From contig JAKAHN010000019.1 of the NCBI GenBank assembly GCA_021814895.1, positions 1 through 10,065 on the forward strand: a stretch of 10,065 bases of DNA, written 5' to 3'. The stretch comes from a bacterium. Lineage in GTDB: Bacteria > Patescibacteriota > Minisyncoccia > Phycocordibacterales > 2-02-FULL-43-11. This document shows positions 1-6,222 of this stretch, piece after piece. Each line of letters begins with the position of its first letter. Positions within the stretch are counted from its first letter, which is position 1. The position numbers and the translations under genes are program-made. The notes beneath the pieces were generated by a model. That model searched no databases. It had not been told where the DNA came from and was given only the letters and a program-made list of their open reading frames with translations.

Positions 1-681
1 ATCATTATTTTCGGCGGCCTTATAGACCCCGTCGAGATCCTCGAATTCTACTAATAGATCGCTGGCGGTCTTTTCGCCGATGCCCTTGACGCCGGGAATA
101 TTGTCGCTGACATCGCCGCGCAAGGCTTTGTAATCGATTATCTGCGCCGGCGTCAGCCGGTAACGCTCTTTGACCTGCTCGGCTCCGTATAAGACGCTGT
201 CGGACAAGCCGCGGCTCATGGTATAGACTTTGGTCTTGTCATCGATGAGCTGGAGCGTGTCCAGATCGCCGGTGATGATTATCTTTTCCAGATTCTTATG
301 CTTCTTGGTCTGCTCGCAGATAGTGCCGATCAGGTCGTCAGCTTCATAGCCGTCCAGCTCGAAGATCGGGATATTGAAAGCCGCCGCCACTTTTTTCACA
401 TAAGGAATCTGTTCGTATAATTCATCCGGAGCTTTGACGCGCGTGGCCTTATAATCCTTATAAGCTTCATGGCGGAAAGTCGGCGCCTTCCGGTCTAAAG
501 TAAGGACGACGTATTCCGGATGAAATTCATTCAGGGCTTTCAGCAGGAAAGAGGTGAAGCCATAGACAGCATTGACGAGCTGGCCGTCCTTAGTCCTTAA
601 TGTCGGCGGAAGAGCATGAGAACTGCGATGAATGATCGCATTTCCGTCAATGATGATAAGTTTCGGCTTAGTTTTTGACAT
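1..681 (-). CDS. polA: DNA polymerase I, N-terminal 5'-3' exonuclease domain (partial, 3' end outside window)
   Basis: The 227 visible codons encode the FEN-like 5'-3' exonuclease domain of DNA polymerase I, which removes RNA primers and flaps during lagging-strand synthesis and repair. Visible in order: the first metal-binding strand LIIIDGNAIIHR (about residues 8-19), the arch-side FRHEAYKDYKATR, the metal-binding EADD motif in DGYEADDLIGT, ITGDLDTLQL, then LRGDVSDNIPGVKGIGEKTA, which is the helix-hairpin-helix DNA-binding segment with its preceding GD..SDN acidic site. The usual TGDKD/TGDRD lysine or arginine is leucine here, but the acidic residues are kept. The ATG at 681 is the first in frame and starts exactly where a leaderless transcript from the -10 box just upstream would begin. 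The gene runs off the left edge, so presence of the polymerase domain cannot be confirmed here. It lies 69 bp downstream of the membrane protein gene on the same strand but appears to have its own promoter. Confidence 0.95.
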   Translation of the reverse strand, partial: MSKTKPKLIIIDGNAIIHRSSHALPPTLRTKDGQLVNAVYGFTSFLLKALNEFHPEYVVLTLDRKAPTFRHEAYKDYKATRVKAPDELYEQIPYVKKVAAAFNIPIFELDGYEADDLIGTICEQTKKHKNLEKIIITGDLDTLQLIDDKTKVYTMSRGLSDSVLYGAEQVKERYRLTPAQIIDYKALRGDVSDNIPGVKGIGEKTASDLLVEFEDLDGVYKAAENND

Positions 682-697
682 ATGATGATTTTACCAT
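682..697 (-). promoter_or_regulatory. Extended -10 promoter giving a leaderless polA mRNA
   Basis: Read on the minus strand this is ATGG-TAAAAT-CATCAT followed directly by the polA ATG. TGG-TAAAAT fits an extended -10 (TGn-TATAAT, one mismatch). Six bases separate the hexamer from the ATG, so transcription would start on or next to the A of the start codon. There is no Shine-Dalgarno sequence and no convincing -35. The same layout occurs before the gene starting at 2562. Confidence 0.6.
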
Positions 698-750
698 TTT
701 TTGACGCCTTCAACCATTCTTCGAACCCTATCGCCGCGGTCGCGCCGGGC

Positions 751-2562
751 TCATTCAGAAGGGATCTTATATAGATGAAGGCCTTCGCGGCTGAAGCCGA
801 TAAGCGAGAAGCCGGCGCAATCGAACGGAGCGGAATAGGCATAGCTGATCCGGAATTTTTTGGCGATGACGGCTTTGCCTTCGCAGTTCGCCGTCAAGAA
901 AAGAGAATAGCTGGTTACGCTGTTGGTGATGATCGACGGCTTGGAATCCATCGGGTAATTATCCGTCGCCGCGCCGATCGCCAGTCCTTTCCAGGGCGGC
1001 GAGATGAAGCGGCTGTTCTTAGGGACGAGACTGAAGAGGCGTAGATCGTCATCCTTCAGATAATCGCCGGCGGGGGCGGACGGGATCACTCGCCTTAGTC
1101 CGCGCGGCGTATCGACGGTCAAGGTCAGATCCATCCAAGCCGTCCTTTCGGTATAGGAAAAGGCCGTTATCAAGAATAAAGCTAATATCAGCAATCGCAT
1201 GAATAGCTGCGGCGTCTTCTTGAAGAAGAAAGGGAAGGGACGTTCTAATATCTTGGAAAGCTGATCAAGACCGAAACCGGCGAAGGCGATCAGCAGCCAA
1301 GAAGTGATCATGACTGCGCGCGCATAGTCGATGATGAAGAAATAAGAGGAATAATTATAGAACAGCCAAAGGCATAAGCCGGTCAGAAGCGGCGCGATCA
1401 GGAAATATTTTTTCTCCCGGAAAGCTGCCATTAGGCCGAACAAAGAGAATGGCAGTATCCAGAGAGGCAGTATCCGCCAGATCGGGAAAGAGGCGATGCC
1501 GCTATCCAGGCTCGGACGCCATAGATAAGAGGCGACCAGTATCCAGAAATCTTTCAGGCTATATTCTTGGATCAAGAAGATCACGGCAGCCGCCAGGAAG
1601 ACTGCCATGACGCCGAAGATAAGCAGCGATCTCTTTCGGCGAACGGAAGATTCCTTATCGCTCAACAGCCAGGCCGCCAGCGCCGGAACGAGAAGGATGA
1701 CGAGCGGCGGATAAAGCAATAGAGACAGGAATCCGCTCCAGAGGGCAATCTTCATCTTTCGTCCGGTAAGCGCGATCAGGCTTGATAAGAACAGGATCAT
1801 CCCGCCGTTAAACGGCAGGAGATACCAGAGGCCGGGCATATTGCCGCCGTTGATTATGTAAGGAAGGGTCATGGCGGCGATCAGAGAGGGGAACATCCGA
1901 ATTCCGTTTTCTCTCATCAGCCGGTAGATAAGGTAACATATCAGCATCCCGGCGCCAAGAGCCATGACCGCATAGCCGGTCAGCGGAACGATATTCAGGA
2001 GCAGGCATAGCTCTGCCAAGAGAGCGAAGAAAACCATGAAGACATCGGGAGCGCCTTGCCGGCCGTAGCCGTCGATCAGCGGGTTGGCCGCCGGCAGGCT
2101 GTTTTGGCTGAGGGAATAATCGATGTAGGCGACGCCGGACCATTCATCGGAGAAATAAGGATAGGAATAGCGGCTGTGGCTGGCGAATTCCGTTCTGTTG
2201 GTAGTGCTGACGAGTCCGGAATAATCATAGTGTGCTGACCAGAGATTGAAAAAGATTATCAGGAAAGCGGCGGCAACCGGCCAAGCGTCTTGCCAGCGGA
2301 CGGATATCTTGAAAGAGGGAAGCTTTTTTTTCTTCAGCATCAGAAAGCCGGCCGCGGCAGTAGCCGCGATGTTCAATCCTAAGACGACAGGATAGAAAAA
2401 AATATGGCTAGCCTGGGTGATCAGGGCGACGGCGATATGGAAAGCGATGTCGGCTATCAGAACATGCAAAAATCCGTCGCGCCGATCCTTAAAGCTGAAA
2501 ATCAGGAGAAAAGGGGCGAGGAATATCAGGATCCCGCCGATGGTCTTCAATGCTTCTATCAT
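751..2562 (-). CDS. Multi-pass integral membrane protein, possible GT-C-type glycosyltransferase
   Basis: This is a 603-residue protein with roughly 12-14 hydrophobic segments between residues 9 and 470, for example 9-25, 31-50, 55-75, 95-110, 195-213, 252-266, 275-300, 312-332, 358-380, 387-403, 418-435 and 453-470. A hydrophilic C-terminal domain of about 130 residues follows. The longest early loop (about 111-175) carries an acidic pair, D139-E140, in a YFSDEWSGVAYIDY context. An acidic motif in an early extracytoplasmic loop, many helices and a soluble C-terminus is the layout of GT-C glycosyltransferases, which use lipid-linked sugars. I see no sequence signature that fixes the family, so this is a structural guess; an uncharacterised membrane protein of another type is equally allowed. 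The start at 2562 is supported by a -10 box ending six bases upstream. The GC-rich codon use matches polA and differs from the genes to the right. Confidence 0.85.
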   Translation of the reverse strand: MIEALKTIGGILIFLAPFLLIFSFKDRRDGFLHVLIADIAFHIAVALITQASHIFFYPVVLGLNIAATAAAGFLMLKKKKLPSFKISVRWQDAWPVAAAFLIIFFNLWSAHYDYSGLVSTTNRTEFASHSRYSYPYFSDEWSGVAYIDYSLSQNSLPAANPLIDGYGRQGAPDVFMVFFALLAELCLLLNIVPLTGYAVMALGAGMLICYLIYRLMRENGIRMFPSLIAAMTLPYIINGGNMPGLWYLLPFNGGMILFLSSLIALTGRKMKIALWSGFLSLLLYPPLVILLVPALAAWLLSDKESSVRRKRSLLIFGVMAVFLAAAVIFLIQEYSLKDFWILVASYLWRPSLDSGIASFPIWRILPLWILPFSLFGLMAAFREKKYFLIAPLLTGLCLWLFYNYSSYFFIIDYARAVMITSWLLIAFAGFGLDQLSKILERPFPFFFKKTPQLFMRLLILALFLITAFSYTERTAWMDLTLTVDTPRGLRRVIPSAPAGDYLKDDDLRLFSLVPKNSRFISPPWKGLAIGAATDNYPMDSKPSIITNSVTSYSLFLTANCEGKAVIAKKFRISYAYSAPFDCAGFSLIGFSREGLHLYKIPSE

Positions 2563-2577
2563 ATAGGAATATTACCA
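2563..2577 (-). promoter_or_regulatory. Extended -10 promoter for a leaderless mRNA of the membrane protein gene
   Basis: On the minus strand the sequence is TGG-TAATAT-TCCTAT and then the ATG at 2562. The spacing is six bases between hexamer and start codon, identical to polA, and the shared block AAAAATGGTAAnAT precedes both genes. No Shine-Dalgarno sequence is present. A -35 match is weak (TTTCCG at best), as expected for extended -10 promoters. Confidence 0.6.
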
Positions 2578-2602
2578 TTTTTAAGGACGGGCGGAAAGTT
2601 GA

Positions 2603-2641
2603 ATCCGGAGCCGGACGGATCGGCCGATAGCCGTATCGGCC
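2603..2641. repeat. Two adjacent GC-rich hairpins upstream of the membrane protein gene
   Basis: GGCCGATA (2622-2629) pairs perfectly with TATCGGCC (2634-2641) across a four-base GCCG loop. Next to it, ATCCG (2603-2607) pairs with CGGAT (2616-2620). Neither is followed by a T-run on either strand, so they do not look like intrinsic terminators. They lie between the terminator at 2644-2674 and the promoter at 2563-2577, outside the expected transcripts. Their role is unknown. Confidence 0.5.
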
Positions 2642-2643
2642 AT

Positions 2644-2674
2644 AAAAAAAGGCGCTAATCATATTTAGCGCCTT
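2644..2674 (-). terminator. Rho-independent terminator of the small 67-codon unit
   Basis: AAGGCGCTAA (2649-2658) and TTAGCGCCTT (2665-2674) form a 10-bp stem with a six-base loop. On the minus strand the stem runs straight into seven T (2650 down to 2644), a classical intrinsic terminator. The plus-strand side lacks a T-run, so orientation is clear. It lies about 40 bases after the stop codon of the small ORF at 2716-2919. Confidence 0.9.
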
Positions 2675-2715
2675 GATTACACCGTTAATAAGATGAACAT
2701 CGATTCCTCTCTCTA

Positions 2716-2919
2716 TTATTCAACCTTAGCAGGATCTTTATTGTGCCTCCGGCCACAGCCTGTAACAACCACGTTTGGTCCTGGGAAACCCCAGTAAGCA
2801 GTAAAGGTCCAACCCTTAGGCGCAACGTCAGACGTTATCGCCAATCGCGGGTCAAATAAGAGAGGAATGTTAAAAAGAACAGATAAAGGAGCAAAGAAAT
2901 GAAGCAACGTCGTTCTCAT
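2716..2919 (-). CDS. Small hypothetical protein (67 aa) with hydrophobic N-terminus
   Basis: I do not recognise this protein. The first 28 residues are hydrophobic (LLHFFAPLSVLFNIPLLF) after a short MRTT start. They could be a signal peptide or membrane anchor, though a positively charged n-region is weak. The rest is hydrophilic, with GW, YWGFPGP, a single cysteine in TGCGRRH and a charged tail. The case for a real gene comes mainly from the surroundings: a consensus sigma-70 promoter, a GGAAGA Shine-Dalgarno-like site six bases before the ATG, one uninterrupted reading frame, and a strong intrinsic terminator just beyond the stop. The same unit, about 290 nt long, could instead be a non-coding RNA. 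The pyrimidine-rich third codon positions favour coding but do not prove it. It sits at the junction between GC-richer backbone and AT-rich island. Confidence 0.5.
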   Translation of the reverse strand: MRTTLLHFFAPLSVLFNIPLLFDPRLAITSDVAPKGWTFTAYWGFPGPNVVVTGCGRRHNKDPAKVE

Positions 2920-2925
2920 TAGCAG

Positions 2926-2931
2926 TCTTCC
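2926..2931 (-). promoter_or_regulatory. Shine-Dalgarno-like site of the 67-codon ORF
   Basis: GGAAGA on the minus strand lies six bases before the ATG at 2919. It is notable because no other start codon in the window has a convincing Shine-Dalgarno sequence at proper spacing. Confidence 0.4.
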
Positions 2932-2945
2932 GATTTAATAATCTT

Positions 2946-2974
2946 AATATATAAGATGCGCCGGAGAGTGTCAA
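2946..2974 (-). promoter_or_regulatory. Consensus sigma-70 promoter for the 67-codon ORF (or ncRNA)
   Basis: The minus strand shows a perfect -35 box TTGACA (2974-2969), a spacer of exactly 17 bases, and the -10 box TATATT (2951-2946). Transcription should start near 2939, giving a leader of about 20 bases that contains the GGAAGA site. It is the only promoter in the window with a fully consensus -35. Confidence 0.75.
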
Positions 2975-2984
2975 GGACTATAAA

Positions 2985-3013
2985 AAAATCTGGCTTGCGC
3001 CAGATTTTCTTTT
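2985..3013 (-). terminator. Hairpin terminator ending the leftward operon (possibly bidirectional)
   Basis: AAAATCTGGC (2985-2994) and GCCAGATTTT (2999-3008) make a perfect 10-bp stem. On the minus strand the loop is GCAA, a stabilising GNRA tetraloop, and the stem merges into seven T (2988 down to 2982). It lies about 90 bases past the end of the last leftward gene (3102). On the plus strand the stem is followed by TTTTCTTTT, so it could also stop rightward transcription. Confidence 0.85.
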
Positions 3014-3101
3014 GGGTGGTCGTTAAAAAACGGATTTCCAACTCTTTGGACGAAATTATTGAGGAAATTAAGTATTGGGCGGAGTTTCTGAATGGTGTTT
3101 T

Positions 3102-3432
3102 TTATAAAAAAAGTAGTGAGCTGACGTAATTAACAACTATATAATAAATAATAGCCATAACAGTAATTAGCTCCAATATCCGGCACAAATTGATTGATTC
3201 TTTTTTGGAAGTCCTCTCTAATAATTGGAAGCTAAAGCCTAAAATTAATAGAAATAGACCAAGTTTGAATCCAATATTACTTATAATGGCTATGCCATAT
3301 TTTATACCGGTAATTTGGCTTTTTACATAACCGCTTCTTTGGCCGGCTATTGATATCGCCGATATTATGGCGCCGAGAGAATTTATGATTAGTCCAAAAT
3401 TACCAACTGAATTTTTTTTTAAAATTAATCAT
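3102..3432 (-). pseudogene. Small three-helix membrane protein, reading frame broken at an A9 run
   Basis: From the ATG at 3432 the frame reads MINFKKKFSW and stops. If one A of the nine-A run (minus strand, 3420 down to 3412) is skipped, one frame opens and runs to TAA at 3104-3102, giving a 109-residue protein. Hydrophobic segments lie at about residues 12-29, 44-71 and 86-104, the second ending in GLFLLILGFSFQLL. No ATG, GTG or TTG start exists early in the downstream frame, so the two parts belong together. The ATG lies 12 bases after the stop of the membrane-anchored gene at 3445 and the terminator at 2985-3013 follows, making this the third gene of the leftward operon. The break may be a sequencing or assembly error in a homopolymer, a true inactivating mutation, or slippage at A9. 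Function unknown. Confidence 0.65.
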
Positions 3433-3444
3433 ATAATTCTGATT

Positions 3445-3879
3445 TCAGAATTCAATATTTAACAATTTTTTGATTTTGTCGGCGCAATCGGCATTTTGGA
3501 CTCCGGTATTGCCGACACCGTACACCCCGTTTGATAATCTCACCAATTCTGTATGAGCTTTTAATATATTATCTCTTTTTAATGTTATATTAAGATTGGC
3601 AAAAAAATTATAGCCCGGTATTAAATTCGTTTTTACTAATAGAAGAGAAGATTGCTGTCTAAATTTTTTACTAGCCTCATCGTATGAATTTTTTAAGCCA
3701 TCCATATGGGGATTAGCATAAATATTGGCATAAAAAATTAAGGAATCAAAAATCTCGCCTATTATCTGTTTTTGATCGAAGATTGGTTTTATAAAGAATT
3801 TTTCAATTATTTGGCCAAGAACATAGATAATAACACCACCGATGATTGTTAAGCTAGAAGTTAATAATACTTTTGACAT
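3445..3879 (-). CDS. Membrane-anchored hypothetical protein (144 aa)
   Basis: One N-terminal hydrophobic helix (about residues 7-24, LTSSLTIIGGVIIYVLGQ) is followed by FFIKPIFDQKQIIGEIFDSLIFYANIY and a mostly helical soluble part ending KIKKLLNIEF. With no positively charged N-terminus and lysines after the helix, the soluble part probably faces the cytoplasm. The pattern of one helix, then a K-P..QK..IGEI...L.FYAN segment, then LL.KT.LIPGY and L.RLSNGVYG, resembles a widespread but uncharacterised family of small anchored proteins. I cannot name it. The ATG at 3879 begins two bases after the TAG of the nuclease-like gene, so the two are translationally coupled, and the frameshifted membrane gene follows 12 bases downstream. 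It may act as a membrane tether or sensor for the nuclease-like protein; that is inference from gene order only. Confidence 0.8.
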   Translation of the reverse strand: MSKVLLTSSLTIIGGVIIYVLGQIIEKFFIKPIFDQKQIIGEIFDSLIFYANIYANPHMDGLKNSYDEASKKFRQQSSLLLVKTNLIPGYNFFANLNITLKRDNILKAHTELVRLSNGVYGVGNTGVQNADCADKIKKLLNIEF

Positions 3880-3881
3880 AT

Positions 3882-4319
3882 CTATTTATTAGTTTTTTTT
3901 AAATCTTTCCAGGAATATTGGATAGCTGTGCCATTTTTACCGACCGCAAAGACGTAAAGTAGCAATTTTTTAGCTACTTGCCAGGGTAATCGACGCAAAG
4001 CAATTTTTGCACTAGATTCCGGCAAGGCAAGACCGTAATAATACCTCGTTGATTTATCCGTTTTCATTCGAGTTATAATTTGACCTAGCGAATAGACAAA
4101 AGCAACTTCATCGGCCTGTTTAATTTTACCCTCGCCTTTGGCCTCTATAAAAAAATAACGAGAATATTTTTGGTGTTTTGCTTTAATATCTACTCCTTTT
4201 TCTCTTAATCCGCCAAATTGGAAATAGCCCCATCCATTGGCAGACAGCCATTTTATAACGGAATTTTTAACAAAATCTTCCGATAAAATTTTATCTATTT
4301 TTGATATTTTTTTAATCAT
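3882..4319 (-). CDS. PD-(D/E)XK nuclease-like protein (145 aa)
   Basis: The short alpha/beta protein carries the restriction-endonuclease-like core in the right order. E14 lies in the first helix (LSEDFVKNSVIKWLSANGW), D44 in GVDIKAK, E59-A60-K61 in YFFIEAKGEG, and Q80 in SLGQIITRM. The E...GxD...ExK...Q arrangement is that of Mrr/Holliday-resolvase-like PD-(D/E)XK nucleases that need magnesium to cut DNA. No DNA-recognition domain is fused, so target choice or a partner is unknown. I take the ATG at 4319 as the start. An in-frame TTG at 4370 would add 17 residues, but that TTG is the first half of the promoter's -35 box, and the predicted transcript starts near 4335, downstream of it. First gene of a three-gene operon divergent from the type III R-M genes. 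A helper, backup nuclease or independent defence effector are all possible. Confidence 0.75.
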   Translation of the reverse strand: MIKKISKIDKILSEDFVKNSVIKWLSANGWGYFQFGGLREKGVDIKAKHQKYSRYFFIEAKGEGKIKQADEVAFVYSLGQIITRMKTDKSTRYYYGLALPESSAKIALRRLPWQVAKKLLLYVFAVGKNGTAIQYSWKDLKKTNK

Positions 4320-4341
4320 ATTTTTATCTAAAACTACTTTA

Positions 4342-4370
4342 TTTATAACACAAAATAGGCCTAAGGACAA
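4342..4370 (-). promoter_or_regulatory. Promoter of the leftward nuclease/membrane operon
   Basis: The minus strand has TTGTCC (4370-4365, four of six matches to TTGACA), a 17-base spacer and TATAAA (4347-4342). TGT just upstream of the hexamer adds an extended -10. Transcription should begin near 4335, leaving a leader of about 16 bases without a Shine-Dalgarno sequence before the ATG at 4319. Confidence 0.7.
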
Positions 4371-4401
4371 CCGTTTTCGCCGCTGATTTTTTGTGTTATA
4401 A
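4343..4401. repeat. 13-bp perfect inverted repeat framing the divergent promoters
   Basis: TTATAACACAAAA (4343-4355) is the exact reverse complement of TTTTGTGTTATAA (4389-4401), with 33 bases between. Each arm contains the extended -10 of one divergent promoter plus the bases just upstream, so both operons carry the same 13-bp element at the same position relative to their start. Both predicted start sites lie outside the arms, so this is a DNA-level element rather than an RNA hairpin. Confidence 0.75.
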
Positions 4402-4402
4402 T
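4374..4402 (+). promoter_or_regulatory. Promoter of the type III R-M operon
   Basis: A perfect extended -10, TGT-TATAAT (4394-4402), lies upstream of mod. The best -35 at 17 bases is poor (TTTTCG, 4374-4379), which the extended -10 can offset. Transcription should start near 4409, giving a leader of about 42 bases with no well-placed Shine-Dalgarno sequence. The -35 regions of this and the leftward promoter are only four bases apart, so polymerase binding at one probably hinders the other. Confidence 0.7.
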
Positions 4403-4450
4403 AAAAACATATTTCGCTTCCATTAATTTAGCGGGATATTTATTAATTTT

Positions 4451-6217
4451 ATGTCGAAAAAGACTAATTACGACGGGTGGTCAAATGAGGAATTGATAAA
4501 GGAAATTATTAAAATTAAAAGCACGACATACGGGCTTGTTTGGCATAGGGATTTACCGGAAGAGAAGATAGATATTTTAGTTAATCCAGACGCACGTACT
4601 CCAAATGAAATGTTTCCTAATGAAATGGCGGGCCGACCGTTTCCTGTTTTAAAAGAAGTTAAGGGTAAAGCGATTGAATCGGATAAGACTAAACTCGTAA
4701 ATCTTTTGATTGAGGGAGATAATTATCACTCCCTTGCTGTTTTAAATTTTACGCATCGGGAAGCAATCGATTTAATATATATTGATCCACCATATAACAC
4801 TGGAAATAATGATTTTATTTATAATGATAAATTTGTTGATAAAGAGGACAGTTTCCGGCATAGTAAATGGCTTTCGTTTATGGAGAAGCGTTTAAAGCTC
4901 GCAAAATTCCTTTTAAAATCCACGGGGGTTATTTTTATAAGTATTGATGATAATGAGTATGCTCCGTTAAAATTGCTTTGTGATGAACATATTTTTGGTG
5001 AAGGTAATTTTATAGCTTGTTTACCAACAATAATGAATTTAAAGGGTAATCAAGATCAGTTTGGATTTGCGGGGACACACGAATATACGCTTGTTTATGC
5101 AAAAGATATTAAACAAGCAAAAATGAATGAATTTGTTGTCATGGACGAAGACCTTGAAGAGTGGGAGGAGGATGAGATTGGTTATTTTAAGAAAGGCGCA
5201 AATTTGAAGTCAACAGGGGTTAATGCGCCACGCCAAAAGAGACCAAATCTTTTTTTTCCAGTTTTCTTTGCAAAAAATGGGGATTTTTATGTAACGGAAG
5301 ATAATTTACCTAAGAATTCCAGTGATATAAAAATTTTACCGATTACTGACGGCAAAGAAATGTCGTGGCGATGGGGCAAAGAAAAAATGAAAAATGAAAA
5401 ATACAATCTTATTATTGAGAAAAATGGAGAGAGTATAACAATTTATAAAAAACAAAGGCCATCACTTGGAGATTTGCCGTCCAAAAAGCCTAAAACTATT
5501 TTTTATAAGCCGGAATACAGTAGTGGAAATGGTACGTCGCAATTAAAAGATATATTTGGAGATAAAGTTTTTAATAATCCCAAGCCTTTAGATTTAATCA
5601 AGGATTTTATAAGCCTGGCTAGCCCTAAAGACGGCACCATACTTGATTTTATGGCCGGCTCCGGTACAACGGGCCACGCAGTTTTAGAATTAAATAATAA
5701 GGATGGCGGTAAAAGAAAATTTATTCTTTGTACAAATAATGGGGATGAAAAATCTAAACATAAAATAGCGTCAGATATTTGCTACCCAAGAATAAAGAGA
5801 GTTATCGGCGGATATAAAAACCAAAAGAATGAAAAAATCAACGGGTTAGGAGGAAATTTGAAATATTATATCACTGATTTCGTAGAAGCAGAGCCAACGG
5901 ACAAAAATAAGAGAAAACTTGTTAAAGAGTCTACTGATATGCTTTGTATTTTAGAGAATGCTTTCGAACTTATAGAAGAAACTCCTGAATATAAAATTTT
6001 TAAGAATACAGATAAATATGTCGGAGTTATTTTTTATGAGGAATCGATAGATGACTATAAAAAAGCAATTAAAAAAATTGATGGGCATTTTAATACTTAT
6101 GTTTTTTCGATGGGAGACGATCCGCATGCGAAAAAATTTGCTGATATCAAAAATAAAGTAACGCTTTGCGCAATCCCAGAAGTAATATTAAAAGTATATA
6201 GGGAGATTTTTAAGTAA
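4451..6217 (+). CDS. mod: Type III restriction-modification DNA methyltransferase (Mod)
   Basis: This 588-residue protein is an N6-adenine DNA methyltransferase of the beta class. The catalytic motif IV IDPPYNTGN (DPPY at 112-115) comes first and the AdoMet-binding motif I DFMAGSGTTG (399-408) comes late. Between them lie KWLSFMEKRLKLAK, the strand GVIFISIDDNEYAPLKLLCDEIF-like segment (about 158-180, here with H before IF), GTHEYTLVYAKD, and a variable region to about residue 395 that should include target recognition. Mod gives the complex its sequence specificity, methylates one strand of an asymmetric site and is required with Res for cleavage. Length and order match type III Mod proteins. 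The ATG at 4451 is the first in frame after the promoter at 4374-4402. The gene is followed after five bases by the HEPN-motif gene. AT-rich codon use differs from polA, in line with transfer. The recognition site cannot be read from the sequence. Confidence 0.95.
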   Translation: MSKKTNYDGWSNEELIKEIIKIKSTTYGLVWHRDLPEEKIDILVNPDARTPNEMFPNEMAGRPFPVLKEVKGKAIESDKTKLVNLLIEGDNYHSLAVLNFTHREAIDLIYIDPPYNTGNNDFIYNDKFVDKEDSFRHSKWLSFMEKRLKLAKFLLKSTGVIFISIDDNEYAPLKLLCDEHIFGEGNFIACLPTIMNLKGNQDQFGFAGTHEYTLVYAKDIKQAKMNEFVVMDEDLEEWEEDEIGYFKKGANLKSTGVNAPRQKRPNLFFPVFFAKNGDFYVTEDNLPKNSSDIKILPITDGKEMSWRWGKEKMKNEKYNLIIEKNGESITIYKKQRPSLGDLPSKKPKTIFYKPEYSSGNGTSQLKDIFGDKVFNNPKPLDLIKDFISLASPKDGTILDFMAGSGTTGHAVLELNNKDGGKRKFILCTNNGDEKSKHKIASDICYPRIKRVIGGYKNQKNEKINGLGGNLKYYITDFVEAEPTDKNKRKLVKESTDMLCILENAFELIEETPEYKIFKNTDKYVGVIFYEESIDDYKKAIKKIDGHFNTYVFSMGDDPHAKKFADIKNKVTLCAIPEVILKVYREIFK

Positions 6218-6222
6218 CTATT

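Noticed and set aside
751..753. Alternative code with TGA read as glycine (as in some Patescibacteria)
   Set aside because: Several genes end in TGA where expected (here and at 3445), and no conserved domain is interrupted by an in-frame TGA.
1808..2143. Out-of-frame open frame on the same strand within the membrane protein gene, and similar open frames at 775-1044 and 2056-2238
   Set aside because: Composition shadows of the GC-rich coding frame: arginine- and alanine-rich translations with no independent start signals.
2603..2674. CRISPR-like or tandem-repeat array from the closely spaced hairpins
   Set aside because: The palindromes differ in sequence and have no regular spacers.
3016..3129. 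Plus-strand frame from GTG reading ISNSLDEIIEEIKYWAEF to a TAA at 3127
   Set aside because: Short, no promoter or Shine-Dalgarno sequence, starts just after a terminator and overlaps the 3' end of the leftward operon. The protein-like look may be a remnant of an older gene but cannot be supported.
4320..4370. N-terminal extension of the nuclease-like protein from an in-frame TTG at 4370
   Set aside because: The TTG is part of the -35 box and the predicted transcript starts about 35 bases downstream; the ATG at 4319 fits better.
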